Source of the DNA: Odiellus spinosus
Taxonomy: Eukaryota; Arthropoda; Arachnida; Opiliones; Phalangiidae
Direction: 5' to 3'
DNA length: 64,000 bases
Assembly: GCA_963920705.1 (NCBI GenBank)
Contig: OY987233.1
Span: forward strand, 9,969,459-10,033,458
Part shown: in pieces, positions 35,543 through 47,046 of the stretch
How positions within the stretch are numbered: the stretch's first letter is position 1
Layout of the letters: the number at the start of each line of letters is the position of its first letter
Program-made: the position numbers and the translations under genes
The notes under the pieces: model-generated
Told to the model about the DNA's origin: nothing
Seen by the model: only the letters and a program-made list of their open reading frames with translations
Databases searched by the model: none

Positions 35543-36624
35543 TTTAATTAAAAATCCTGACTACAGTTTCAATCAATAGCTAAAATTGATTCAATTTTTA
35601 AATTTTTATAATACAATAGCGTTATTTAATCAAACTAGTCTTCTTAACTGTGCAAGAAGAAGAGAAAAATGACCCCCAAAAAATGACTTCTAACATTCCC
35701 CCTCAATCATTTTTAAAGGGTGAATCAAGTCTCATTCTTTAAATCTGAATAACGCAAAATTCAAAGTCATTTAGTTGGGTTACATTGTAAATTAATCTCT
35801 TGGAAAACCAGACCACCCTTACAGAAAAAAGTCTCATCTGCAGAAGTCCTCAAGAACACTACAAAAGTCTTGGGCAAGTCTTTAAGACTTCTTGACATAA
35901 TGAAAGACTACATAAGTCACCCGAGAGACTTCCCCAAGACCTCTTGAGACTACATAAGTCACCCGAGAGACTTCCCCAAGACCTCTTGAGATTACATAAG
36001 TCACCCGAGAGACTTCCCCAAGACCTCTTAAGACTACATAAGGCACCCGAAAGACTTCGCCAAGACCTCTTAAGACTAACTTTTTTTGGTAAGGGCAGGG
36101 GGAAAGTATAGCCACCATGGGCTGAGGATCCAGTAATCGGTCTACAAAGTTCACGTAACTTTTCTCGTTAGCTACCCCTTTAAATTGGAAGTAATCAGAA
36201 CTAGTCAAGCAGAGAGAATTTTCCTGCTTCTCAATTGAAAGCTAATTCACGGATATTTGGCCCCCATCCAACTTTAAACTTTAAATTGATGGTTGTGGCA
36301 TTAAACTAGGCCTACTTTTTAACAAAGTAACATTGTTAATGTACGTTTTAAGATGAGGATTCATTATTCCTTAAAAAAAAAAAAAAAAAAAAAAAAAGCA
36401 CCGCAACACCTATCTTTAAAACCCACCCGTCAATCGCTTAAAAACTTAATCTTATCTATTTGTTATTCTTAATACTAGAGTAGTTTGATAAGAAAAAATT
36501 CAAAATTTAACACGTGTACGTATGAAATTATTTTATTTATCCTGGAAAAATAAGTACGGAGAACTTATGTTTAAGAGATTCAATTAAAAAAAAAGTATAA
36601 TTGGACTTAAAATCTTATGCACAA
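35543..36624. other. Intergenic between the TTC38 paralogues
   Basis: Upstream region of paralogue A and 3' region of paralogue B. It holds MITE family F copy 2 (35816-36095) and a poly-A tract at about 36373-36397. TTTATT near 36531 may be paralogue B's poly(A) signal read on the minus strand. Confidence 0.5.
35816..36095. mobile_element. MITE family F, copy 2, with expanded 42-bp tandem repeat
   Basis: The ends CCCTTACAGAAAAAAGTC and TTTTTTTGGTAAGGG are inverted. Between about 35905 and 36072 a 42-bp unit (starting AGACTACATAAGTCACCCGA and ending CCAAGACCTCTTG) is repeated about four times. The other copies carry one or two units. Because the unit is a multiple of three, it creates an artificial open frame on the minus strand. 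Confidence 0.85.
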
Positions 36625-39600
36625 TTATAAAACCACCCCTAGATGGGATTGCAGTCTCGCTTCCAATGTACAAAGACCCTTTTTAGCTTGTCTTTCAAGG
36701 AGCAATCGTCTGAAAAATTAAAAACTGTCTATTAGAAGGAAAATTAGCAAAATATATAAATTAAATTTAAAACTTACTTTCCCAAGGCTTTATGAGATAA
36801 TATTTTTGATTGCAAAGTGGAGGAAATTAGTAAGATATTTAAAATATCCCTCTGAAAGTTTTAAAATCAATTTAAATTTGGTTGAAAAGTGAAAATTAAC
36901 AAAAATAAATTTAACCTGCGCATCACTGCCTCCCATTTGAACAAAATCAGTACGAATTGGAAATAAGATTTCAACCACGTCATTATGACGGCCTTCTTTA
37001 GCGGCGATTAGAGCTCTCATTAATGGAATAGCGCAGTTTTTACAAACATCTACATTTGATCCCTTTTCTTCTCTAAATTAATTTTATATTACAATTAAAC
37101 TTAAATTATTTTTAGTATCAGTCTTACTCCATGTATTTAGTTAACGAGGCCAACATTTTTTCTTTTGCGTCATCATCTCCCATACCGAGGTACGTCATCA
37201 TCATATGCATATCATTGAATAGTAAAATATGATCATTTAAATGTCCCAGAGAAAGATCGCGAACTTCCTTCCAATGTTTAGATACATCTAAACCTAATTT
37301 GTAGAAATTATAATTACGCTGTAATGCATGATTTAGTTATAATTGATAATATTTGCAAAGTTATGTTGAACTATGAAAATATTTTCTTGTAATCCTTAAC
37401 CGCCCCATCAGAAGCTTTGGAAAGAGTTCCCACATGACCAGTTTTAACGTAATTATACCCATTTATCAGCGCCCCCTATTTTCTCGCTATCGATAACTAC
37501 TGTTAGTACTCATTTCAAAGCTTATCATGTATAGAACAAGGATTTAAACATATTGATCATCTAAATATCGTATACTTGATGAAAATTGAAAACTGTGAGG
37601 CTTACACATTGCGCCACCTATGGTTTGTACGCTTTTAAATAATAAATCTATTTGAGTACTCTTATTAAAGCTAATGATGAGCCAAAATAAAATATTTTCT
37701 TGACTGAGAAGCGAATCAGTTTGCAAAAAACCTATTAATTTTAAATACCAAAAAAATCACCCTACCTTCTATATTTAATCGATAAAGTAACGAGGCCACG
37801 TCAACAAAATCTAACATGGCTCCTGACTGACCCCTTTTCATTATTTCATTTACCAAAATTTGTAGAGCTGCATCGTATTCCATCTATTTGTAAATTATCT
37901 TATAATTGCTATCCAAAAAAGTTACAATTTTTTTAGGGCTGAGCGAGTACTCGTTTCGGTTGATTAATTCTTTCGAATATCTAGTATTCGCTACTCCTTT
38001 AAGGGTGGAGTAATGAGTATTGAGTTGTTGGGCTTTGGTAAATTTTGAAGTACTTGCTAGTAGTTGGGCCAGTGTGTATTTAACCTTGGATGAGTATAAA
38101 TACGACGAATTTTCAAAATTTAACTTGAGTACTTGAAAATTGACCAAGGCTTGGCATTCTTTTTTAAATATTTTGGTATTTGATACTCAATAATCAACTA
38201 TACGTCTTACTCATCCAGTCCATTAGGAAAATCTTACCTTTTCAATATGATAAAGTGCCCAATGCCAATAATTATGGCACGCTAACAAATCGCAGCTCTA
38301 AAATATTAATTTAATACCAAAATTAGACCTAAGTATTTTACAATTTTAAATAATTTTTTTAAGAACCTCCCAATCTTTGACAGTCCTACTCAAGAAGTTA
38401 ATTCCTTCACCAGCTCTCCCCTCCATTTCGTAAACGTGTCCCAAACCATGTGTGGACCAAGCATCCCTCGGATTAATAGATAATCCCTGGGTAAAATTAA
38501 ATTTACCCACTGACAATTCTGTTGCATAATTTTAGATTTAATAGAAGAAATAGTTGAGAAAATCGCTTATAAGTAACAACATAAGTTTATAACATATCTT
38601 ATAGAAGGTAAGTTATAAACATATGGTAACAGTTTCTTATCTATTTCTTCTTAAAAATCTTTATAGATTAAAATTAAAAGCCAACCTCTAACGCTATGGT
38701 TTCAGACTTTTTATAAAAATTACTTTCAACCAATCCGAATGAATACATTCCGTATAAATAACTACAGAAATTTTTATTTTTATTAATTTCCTGCCATTAA
38801 TTAAAATTGTTAAAATAAGAATGCAGTCCGACAACAATTTCTAGTTTAAATAGGCCTAATCCACTATATTAAAAATTTTCAAACCAGTATAAAGCTAGGC
38901 TTAACAAGGATCCATGGAGAATTTGCCATCCAGCGACTAACATAAGCAGCCCAATTTTTAATTCCTACAGTAAAAAGTTTTAATCCAGGCTTAAGAGGCT
39001 TAGCCAGAGAGTGGTCAATCTCGAGATATCAAACTCCCTGTGGATCCCTGTTTAGCCTACTTTCAGAGGAAGTATAAACCTGACCCAAGATGGACAGTAC
39101 CGCTTAATATTCCAGCATTCAACCATGTCTAGTAATGTTCCTTAAAATAGGAAATAAGGCATTTTAAAACTTAGCAGACGATTTTCGTTTTGGATTATAG
39201 TCCCTTTAAACCATAATTGATATAATTTTTGTATGACTGCATTCTCCCTTTAAGTTAAAAAAGTTAAATAACCAACCCATAGAGAGGTTCACTTGATTTC
39301 CATTTAGGAATAACGCTAGCAACGCTGTCTCTATTCAAATCTTGTAACCCCAAATAGAAATAAGCATCAGTTGCAAATTTTAGCGCTAGCATGTCAGTTG
39401 GATTTTCATTTAGGATGTATTCCCATTCCCACGTAGCTTTTCTCATTTCACTAATAATAAACTAGTTACTCGTAAAAATTTTAAAGAAAATTTATATCTT
39501 TTACCCAGCAGATAAAAGGCTAACTGCTTTTGCATGCCTTTTTTCACGACTGGATAAGTGTTCAGACTGTTTATTCGCAAGTTTCTCTAACTCTTGAACA

Positions 39601-40423
39601 TCTCGTAGTAAACTTTTGTCTAATCTAGTTGTTGCCCCTGTACCCATAAGGTTAGCCCCAGTTGAAAAAACACGGCCCATAACTGTAGTAATTATATTTA
39701 AAAATAATTAATATTTTATCAAGGACAATTAAAGAAAGCCCAAAGTTATTTCAATGACCTTGAACTTATATTAACCTCATTGGATGAATGTGACCACGCC
39801 CATTGAGTTAACAATACATATGGGTCGTCTATTTTGAAATATCTTTGGGGTCCCTTTAAAGGCCATATCTGCTCTAGAATTTGCCCCTTGAAAATCATTT
39901 TCCCTTATGCAGATAGTCCCTTTAAAAAAGAGTCTTTGAAGGCGCCATCTTTTCTTGCATAGCAGACGACGTTGACCATAACAAACTGTACAGTTAAAGC
40001 TAGGTTGTTACTGATTGTATGCATAAGGGAAGAGCATTTTAAAGGGACAAATTATTGAGCAGATAGTTCCTTTAAAGCTTGTATTCATGAAGATCATACC
40101 AAAATTAGGATCAGCTTCTGTCAGTTTTTCAACTGTTTTATCCAAACCTCCAAGTAATGGATCATTATACCACCCAACCATCTATATTAAATATTTTAGA
40201 TCAAACATAACTAGGCTAAATCAAGATGGAAAATAAACTAGTGTGATCACTTGAGTCAAGGCAGCGTCGTATAATTTACAAGCTTCTTCACTACCTGTGT
40301 ACATTCCAAGATTTGCATTTTTCCATTCCTAAATTAATTTATCCAAAACTTTAATTATATACCTGTACTTGCAATTGAAATTTATATTATTACCAAAGCT
40401 CCTCTCCAGCTTTTCGTCTCCAT
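36625..40423 (-). CDS. TTC38: Tetratricopeptide repeat protein 38, paralogue B
   Basis: Thirteen exons: 40423-40394, 40328-40251, 40181-40100, 39682-39505, 39450-39277, 38761-38686, 38486-38367, 38297-38238, 37883-37766, 37293-37128, 37072-36916, 36851-36778, 36709-36625. They join in phase to 465 residues. The start is METKSWRGALEWKNANLGMY. The same landmarks as paralogue A appear: ENPTDMLALKFATDAYFYLG, RDSVASVIPKW, INPRDAWSTHGLGHVYEMEG, CDLLACHNYWHWALYHIEK and QMGGSDAQ. CHNYWHWALY matches the vertebrate protein better than A's GHNYWHLALY. Every other splice position and phase is shared with A, so the pair arose by tandem duplication. By eye the exons are roughly 55-60% identical in protein, so the duplication is old. 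Introns hold a family B MITE, a GAGTACTCG repeat and an inverted-repeat segment. Confidence 0.94.
37930..38160. repeat. GAGTACTCG-type repeat (family G) in TTC38-B intron
   Basis: Starts GGGCTGAGCGAGTACTCG and contains repeated TCGAATATCTAGTATTCG, AGTATTGAGTTG and GAGTACTTG palindromic fragments. Similar short palindromic pieces sit in introns of RPN2, NMD3 and E-Syt. Probably a degenerate MITE. Confidence 0.55.
38810..39253. mobile_element. MITE family B-like, in TTC38-B intron 5
   Basis: TTAA-bounded. The left end has AATGCAGTCCGACAACAA and the right end GACTGCATTCTCCCTTTAA. Contains AATAGGCCTAATCCAC and inverted CTAGGCTTAACAAGGATCC/GGATCCCTGTTTAGCCTA arms. It resembles the 52262 copy more than the 17194 copy, so it belongs to a subfamily. 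Confidence 0.75.
39848..40075. repeat. Inverted repeat in TTC38-B intron 3
   Basis: GGTCCCTTTAAAGG...ATATCTGCTC at the left faces GAGCAGATAGTTCCTTTAAAG at the right. A second pair (TCCCTTATGC and GCATAAGGGA) is nested inside. Likely another small TTTAAAGGGA-ended MITE. Non-coding. Confidence 0.6.
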
Positions 40424-41319
40424 GTTATGATTTTAAATGTCAGAAAGATTTAAAACTTGCAACGTAAACGTTTTTAGACAGTGTAGTTTATTTTGGTTTT
40501 TACAGTCCCAAATATCTGCGTTACTTGAATGATGAATCATTTGAATGTCAAGGTTATTAACCCTTAGCTTGTCTTCCACAATCAATTCCATCTCAAGTTT
40601 GCATCACGCAAATAGCTGAGCTACCGAATATCTTCGCTCAAGGTTCTTATATCGGCTAGCATTTGCGTTGGTTTTATACAGGCTATCAATTTGCGATTGA
40701 ATTTGTCTTAAATGCTAGCATAGTCTGCTTGAATATCCCCGTATTCTATGGGTAGCAAGGCTTGGCGAAAATATTTTAATTTAAATCTAGAATTTATGAC
40801 AGTTATTATCCAAGCAAATGATGCCAATGTCTAAAGAAGAGCTAAAACCTAAAAATTTGTCAAAGCCAAAAAGATAACGACATATTTAATTTATAAATAT
40901 TTATTTTATTTCTGCTTTTCGGTAGTAGTTTTCAGTTCGGAAAACTCCCTCGCATTTAATTTCAAATAGGCACTTCGATTTGTTAGACTTTAACTTTTAC
41001 AACATCAACTTGTTTAAAAAGTCTATGGAGTTTAACATTGACTCTTAGTAATTTATTCTAAAATTAATTAGTTTGTAATTTTCACAGAAAACAAACTGAT
41101 GCCTCGACATATACCGAAATGCGTATTCAAAAACCCCGCTACGCAGCCTAGGCTGTTGATTGGTAGTTCAGTTTCCAATTAGAATACTGCACGTTGAGAG
41201 CCTTTTTGGGTGAGATTCGCACTATCGATTCGCGCATCAGACGCGCAGACGCCGTTTCGTGAATCGTCGTAATTACCATTTCTGTGGTCTTCTCGCCAAC
41301 TGCCAAGCCGGCGTAGAGG
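40424..41319. other. Divergent intergenic region, TTC38-B to RPN2
   Basis: About 0.9 kb between the start codons of two genes transcribed away from each other, so it must contain both promoters. No TATA or CCAAT arrangement was identified with confidence. CCGATTCGCGCATCAGACGCG near 41225-41255 is the most GC-rich stretch. Confidence 0.4.
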
Positions 41320-44300
41320 ATGGGTCGTAATCAAAGCTTTTCGAGTAAATATTTTGTTTAATCTATTTTAAACTTCCATTGTTATTACTAATGCTTACTA
41401 AATGTGCTTTTGATATTAATGTATCATAATTCTGGGCTATTTTATTATAATATACTATAGTTACATTGGATTGCTTAGATATGAAAGTTGGTTAGGCTTA
41501 AGGAGACTAAACTAAGCCGGTGCATTGCATTGCTGCTTTCGGCCTTTCGCTGCATTGTAAAGATATTAAAACAATGTCTCCCTTACTTTTCAGGTGTTAT
41601 ATTCTTACTTATTTTATTAACGAGCGAAAGTTTGGGATTAACGCCTTCCACGTATCTCAACGCCGATGACAAAAACAGGCTTAAGGGAGTTTTTGTAGGT
41701 GCTCAACCATATATGGAGCTTTCTTCAGCTCATTATTCCATCTATGGACTTAAATTACTAGGAGAGACGGTGCCGAAAGCGCAGGTACGTCCGCGTTTAT
41801 TAAAAGTTTGATATTGCGCGGCTAAATATAAAATATCTACAATAATTCTTGTTGTATATAAATATCTGCGCTAGATTAAAGTGTTATCGCTCCACGTTGT
41901 CTGTTACATTAACAGCAGTGACAACACTATTTATGATGCAAACAACCCTGATATTAACACTAAAACCCTTTAATTATAAGGTTTATAAATGAATTTGTTC
42001 GTTTCTTTTTAGGATGCTTGTAATTTCATTAAATCTAAAACAACATCGTCAGCTCCTTTGGATGCTATTTACCATGGCATTCTAGCCAGTAGTCACCTTG
42101 GCAATTGCCAGGTAAATTTATAAAGGGTAGCCAATCACTACGCAGCAGTATAGCCTTAATGATGATTAAAGTGAAATGTTGTAGTTGACCGATAATGGGC
42201 TGACCAAAGTTTTAGAATCAAACATAAAAGAAGATGCATCCGTTCAAGATATCTTTCAAGCCGTTAACGCACTGAAAGTTTTAAAGAAACCATTAGATTC
42301 TGCTAAAACTTTGAAGATTTTAACTGCGGCGTTAAAGAAGGATGAAAGCATCTTAAAGTATGTTTTTTGGTTCAAGCTAAGTCCAGACTACGTGATTCTC
42401 TTCACTTTGCTCATACATCTACGTAATAAGCAAAGTGAAGAAAATCCCTTAAGACTAAATATTGTTAAAGGCTTACAAATAGTTTATATATAGTTTAGGA
42501 TATGCTTTTGCGGTAGCTTCTCAATTAACTGGAGACGTTAATCCAGTTTTTGAAAGAATAGAGGATGCAATTGTCCAAGCTGATGAAGTAGATGGAAAAT
42601 ATTTGCAGGTTGGATTAAAATCAAATATTTCAAAATTACCGTAGTTTTTACAGAATTATTTTAATCCTAGTTTGAAGGGGGATTGAGTATTACAGCTACT
42701 ATCATCAGTGGAGTTTTCAAATTAGCTGAAACTGCCAAAAAAGCTCCGGCTTTAAATGGGGTAAATATATAATATTTAATTTACATTAGATATCATTTTT
42801 AATTAAACGTATTTGAATCGTAGGAGCAAACGGCGAAATTCGCAAATTACTTTTTAAGTCGTAAATTTGTTCAAACGTTAAAAGGAGCTTCGCAACTTTT
42901 AGACGTATTGAAGGTTTTAACAAACAATAAGGTGAATATAAATTTATTTAAAAGATTTCTAATCCAACTTTCTGTTAATTTAGTCGAGTTTTAACGTAAA
43001 CTTGATTTTTATCGAGAGTTGGAAGATAAATTTTCTAGTTCTATCCTACTCCTTGGTAATTTAATGCTAAACGAGTCTTGGAAAAACTGAGAAACAATTT
43101 CTATACCTTAAATAAATTAACTACGGGTGTGCGAGCAATCCATAAGTCTCAAGTACTCGATTGAGTACTTGGCTCTGACTTGTTTAGAAGAATTAAAGGA
43201 TTCGTTTTTCGAGTCTTAGATATAACCAAGTGTCCTTTGTTTTTTAGTACTACATTCCAGTCGCCGTAACTCTGGCCAGCAACGGCGCATTATCGACAAA
43301 GAATCCTATCGTCCAAGTTAGGGTTACAAATGTATTAGGAGCCTCTCTCGGGCCTTTGACTGTTTCGGCTGATTCTTGTAACAGAATAGAGGATGGAAGT
43401 TCACTTTTCTCAAAGAAGAACTTCGTGGCTGTTCAAGGGGATTCGTCACTTTACTCGCTAAATTTCCTGGAAAACAAACCTTTACGCGGGTTTTATAAAT
43501 TGACAGTCAGTGCCGCCGCTACGGGAAAACCTGATCCTAGGATGGTTGGAAATACTGGTGCTGCTGTAAGATATTTTATTTGAACCTCTTTCTAGAAAAT
43601 TGAGTACTCGACTGAAACGAGTACTCGCTAAGCAAGGCCTAATAAAATATTTTAGTAATTTTTATTGCCATACTGAGGCTTTGAACCCTAGAGTTCTTTC
43701 TAGAGATGAAATTATTCTTTCTAAAAAGCCTAACATCAAACTTTTTAGTTATTATCCTGCTGTTAAACTAGTATAGTTTTTTCAGTGCGGAAGAAACTAA
43801 AAGACAGTTATAGTTTGATTTATTAAACTATTCTTAAAGGGAGAAGGAAGTCCAGTTTTTCATATTTAAGAAGGATCCTCAAAATAGGCTTAAAAAGGAT
43901 CCTCGAAGTAGGCTTAAGAAGGATCTTTGAAGTAGGCTTAAGAATGACCCCCGAAAAAGGCTTACCAGCATCTTCCCTTTGTTTTAATCTTCATGTTAAT
44001 TAAAATTTCCCAACAAATCTTGCAGATAAATGTCAAGGTTATGACGGAAGTTAGCGTTGAAAATGTAGAACTTGGCATTGTTGACCGAGATCAATCCACT
44101 TCTGGCAAAACCACAAAGTACGTTGGGTTTAAAATTAATTTGGCTTGGAACCCTGGGCTTTGATCTAAAATGGTTTTAGTTCCTTCAAATTAGCCATAAA
44201 TTATAACTGTAGTTATCCTGCCATTTAGTTATTATAGCTTAATGGTGTGGAAAAACTATAGAACACTTTATGCTGTTTAGTTTTTATATCTGCTAGAAAT

Positions 44301-47007
44301 TCAAACTTTCTTTGATTTTTATCATTAGGATTGAATATCCTAATAAAATAAAAGCAATATCGGAAGCCGATTATCACCAGAAATTGTTGCTTCGCTTCGT
44401 TTTGAGAGACAAGATCGCTGGTGGTACTAAAACTATGACGGCGCATCAGACATTCGTTCAATTACTTCACGGTGAAACTAAGCAAGAAATTGTATTCGTA
44501 GCTGAACCTGATGTTGGAAATATGTACAAGTTTGACTTGGTAAGTGATTAGTATTCCTTTAATCTGGGCTAGACTCAAGGGATCAGACACCTGCTAAAAT
44601 CCTTAAATTCTGAACAATCTCTATGAGAAATAACGTTTTAAAAAGATAACAGCGCAAAGAGGGTCCTAGAAGGGATTTTGTTTTTCGCTGGATAGATGGC
44701 GACACATACATTTGGCCCGAGTAACTGTGTTCGCATCTGCCTTTAATAATTGCGCAAGATTCTTAACAAGCCCATTTGTAATTATAAATATATTTGGGTT
44801 GATAAAATCTAGGCGCTAGAGAAATAGTGTTACCGCTCCACGTTGTATGTTATATCAGTAGCATAGACAACACTATTTAAGGTGCAAACAATTTCCAGTT
44901 ATTGTTGTATTTCAATTTACTTAAACTATATTGTTTAGTATAATATTTGTTTGGTTTTTCTCTTTATCAGGACTTAAATAGCAAAGCCAAAGATTTCAAT
45001 TACATTTCTGGACGATATTCCTTGTCACTTATCATTGGAGATGCCGTTATTGCTAATCCTGTCTCTTGGAATATGGTAAATAATGGTTTTTCCAATATTT
45101 TTAGATCTTTTTAAGGCTTAAAAGTAAGGATGGGTCCAAACTATTAGTTTCGCGTTTAAATAAATTGGTATTCTAGTTTTTGGCGAAAATTTTGATCTCT
45201 TTAAGAGTCTTTACTTTATCAGTTTTTAACCACACTTCCCCTCTCCCAGGGTGTGGTTCCTATATTGTCCAAGGATATTAGTAGTATTTGGGAAAAGGAC
45301 AAAAAAGGTCTAGTCTCACAAAACAAAGGCCCATTCTCCGAAAACTAGAATTTTCAATAAAAAAGTTATAGAAAAGTTCCTAAAAGCTTAAAGAAAATCC
45401 CAAAAACTCAAAAAAGTTTCTCAAAAATTTCAAATAAGAATTATCTTACCAAAAAATAATAAAATTCATTAAACCCTTTTTCTTAAAACTTGAAATATCT
45501 CAAAAATCTACAAAAAAAGGGCTAGTCTCATAAAGGTTTTCTGAAACTTCCAAAAAATCTAAAGTCTAGTTCCACAAAAATTTGCAAAGAAAATCTCAAA
45601 ATCACAACTACTTCGCTTTTCTTATGAACTTTGCAATCTTATTGATATTGATTTGATCTTTTTATTGGCATAATAATATACGACCTGCGATACAAACATA
45701 ATTTATCTAAAATAGTTATTGTACTTAATGTAGGAATACTATAATTTTTTTGACAGAATGTTTACCCAACGGTTCCAAAAATGTAAAGCTTATCACTACT
45801 TTACATTCATTTCACCCGTTGGAGATCAATTCATATTTGACATATAGTTAATCGTAATAATAATTATTATGGTTTTTGCGAAAAGATGAAACAAGTATGC
45901 AAAGCATACAAATGTTTTAACAGTTGAAATAGATATAAATTTTTATTTTAAGGCGTAATTTCGTTTCTAGGGTGATCTAATTCTTACGTTCCCAAGTAAC
46001 CCATCACCGTCTAAACCGAAAGAAGATCCTTATGCACAAAAACCAGAAATCAAGGTAAATTTAATTTAAAACAGGTCGCACGTTTCGATCTAGGATTTGA
46101 GTTTTTAAATAACCTATTTTCCTGAAAAAACGATGCAATATTAATTCTTTAACTAGATAAATTTCAAGGGAAATCCGATTCCTTTAAAATAGAGCCGTTT
46201 AAGAAACATTTTTTTTCTTCAAAAGCAAGTCTAACTCTTGACTAATTGTTATAATTATTTTAATAGCATTTATTCCGCGAACAAGATATCAAGCCTCCCA
46301 TAGTTTTATCAAACGCCTTCTCCGTCTTGGTTCTTCTCCCTCTTCTCATTCTATTCATTTTGGTAAGTTTTCATTGGTTAAACACTTCTCTAACCAATGT
46401 TTCGTTGGACTCGTTATCTTTTTGAACCTCGTCCTCCATAACATTGGGATATTAAAGCGTTTGATGTCACTTAAATTTTAATTTAGCATTATGATGTTAA
46501 GTTACGTGGCCAAAGTATAATTTAATCACTAATTATTGAATGGCGAGTGTTAATCCTGTTTTTTCGTTACAGTGGGCCAAGATTGGCGTTAATATATCTG
46601 GTTTCCCAATTTCGTTGAGTTCAATCGGGTTTCATTTGGGATTAGCTGGTAAGTAATCGATTATCAATAAGAACAAGGCTTAACGGTTAGTTACTCAATT
46701 AAACCGAGTACTTGCTCAGCCTCAATAAAGAGGGCAGTGCTTAATCTTTTGCCAATCCGAATACTTTCAATCGGTAATCTCTCGAGTCTAGATTCAACCG
46801 AGTACTCGCTTAGCCGTAAAAGTGTTTGAGATATTTGATTAAACTATTGTTATTGTTTTAGGTATTCTGGGATTGTTATTCTGTTTCTGGTTACAGCTAA
46901 ACATGTTCAGCACTTTAAAGTATCTGGCAGCTTTGTCAGTTTTTGTATTTTTGACCGGACACAGTCTGTTGAGTCAATTAGCATCATCGTCCACTAAGAA
47001 TAAATGA
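41320..47007 (+). CDS. RPN2: Ribophorin II, oligosaccharyltransferase subunit
   Basis: Subunit of the ER oligosaccharyltransferase that N-glycosylates nascent proteins; a structural subunit rather than the catalytic one. Fifteen exons: 41320-41344, 41594-41784, 42013-42111, 42185-42357, 42494-42608, 42671-42760, 42824-42931, 43248-43565, 44026-44117, 44329-44539, 44971-45075, 45971-46054, 46267-46362, 46573-46648, 46862-47007. Total 642 residues (human 631). A signal peptide (SVIFLLILLTSESLG) is created only after splicing of the 25-nt first coding exon. Family marks: LTPSTYLNADDKNRLKGVF, YSIYGLKLLGE, VDGKYLQFEGGLS, VAEPDVGNMYKFDL, GRYSLSLIIGD. Three hydrophobic segments lie near the C terminus (about residues 545-630), after KPPIVLSNAFS. 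An AATAAA at 47041 follows. Introns 2 and 10 carry H/ACA snoRNA copies. Confidence 0.96.
41815..41947 (+). ncRNA. H/ACA box snoRNA, copy 2 (RPN2 intron 2)
   Basis: Diverged relative of the RPLP0 intron-5 snoRNA. Hairpin 1 opens with TGCGCG and closes with CTGCGCT. Box H is AGATTA. Hairpin 2 keeps AGTGTT/AACACT, TTGTC/GACAA and the invariant CGCTCCACGTTGT strand, while the apical stem has changed to CTGTTA/TAACAG, a structure-preserving change. ACA at 41942-41944 is followed by ACC. Hairpin 1 is much altered, so only the second guide pocket looks maintained. Confidence 0.78.
43125..43222. repeat. Family G repeat in RPN2 intron 7
   Basis: GGGTGTGCGAGCAATCC, then CAAGTACTCGATTGAGTACTTG (palindromic), then GAAGAATTAAAGGATTCG. 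The same elements occur at 49185-49320 in reverse. A shorter piece of the family (GAGTACTCGACTGAAACGAG) lies in RPN2 intron 8 at about 43595-43645. Confidence 0.5.
43834..43966. repeat. Family B left end followed by a 24-bp tandem repeat (RPN2 intron 8)
   Basis: TTAA then AGGGAGAAGGAAGTCC resembles a family B left end. It runs into four imperfect 24-bp units of the form AAGGATCCTCGAAGTAGGCT plus TAAG (about 43869-43966). No right TIR was found. Confidence 0.65.
44751..44893 (+). ncRNA. H/ACA box snoRNA, copy 3 (RPN2 intron 10)
   Basis: Nearly the same sequence as the RPLP0 intron-5 copy. Hairpin 2, from the AATAGTG stem through ACA (44888-44890) and ATT, is identical in the bases I compared. 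The few differences are in hairpin 1 (for example GCGCAAGATTCTTAACA in place of GCGCTTGATTCTTTACT) and in box H (AGAGAA). All structural parts are present. The similarity is far higher than to copy 2 in the same gene, so copies 1 and 3 were duplicated or converted recently. Confidence 0.86.
46683..46825. repeat. Family G repeat in RPN2 intron 14
   Basis: AACCGAGTACTTGCTCAGCC at the left and AACCGAGTACTCGCTTAGCC at the right are direct copies about 110 bp apart within one intron. They share the GAGTACTCG core with other family G pieces. Confidence 0.5.
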
Positions 47008-47046
47008 TTCAATTATTTTCCATTTGACACTCATCAATTGAATAAA

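Noticed and set aside
35882-36208. A minus-strand frame encoding repeated [14 protein letters not shown]
   Set aside because: It is made entirely by the 42-bp tandem repeat of a MITE, whose unit length is a multiple of three.
41488-41593. Longer RPN2 N terminus from an in-frame upstream start
   Set aside because: That frame begins at TTG and runs through an intron. Splicing 41344 to 41594 gives a proper signal peptide and ATG start at 41320.
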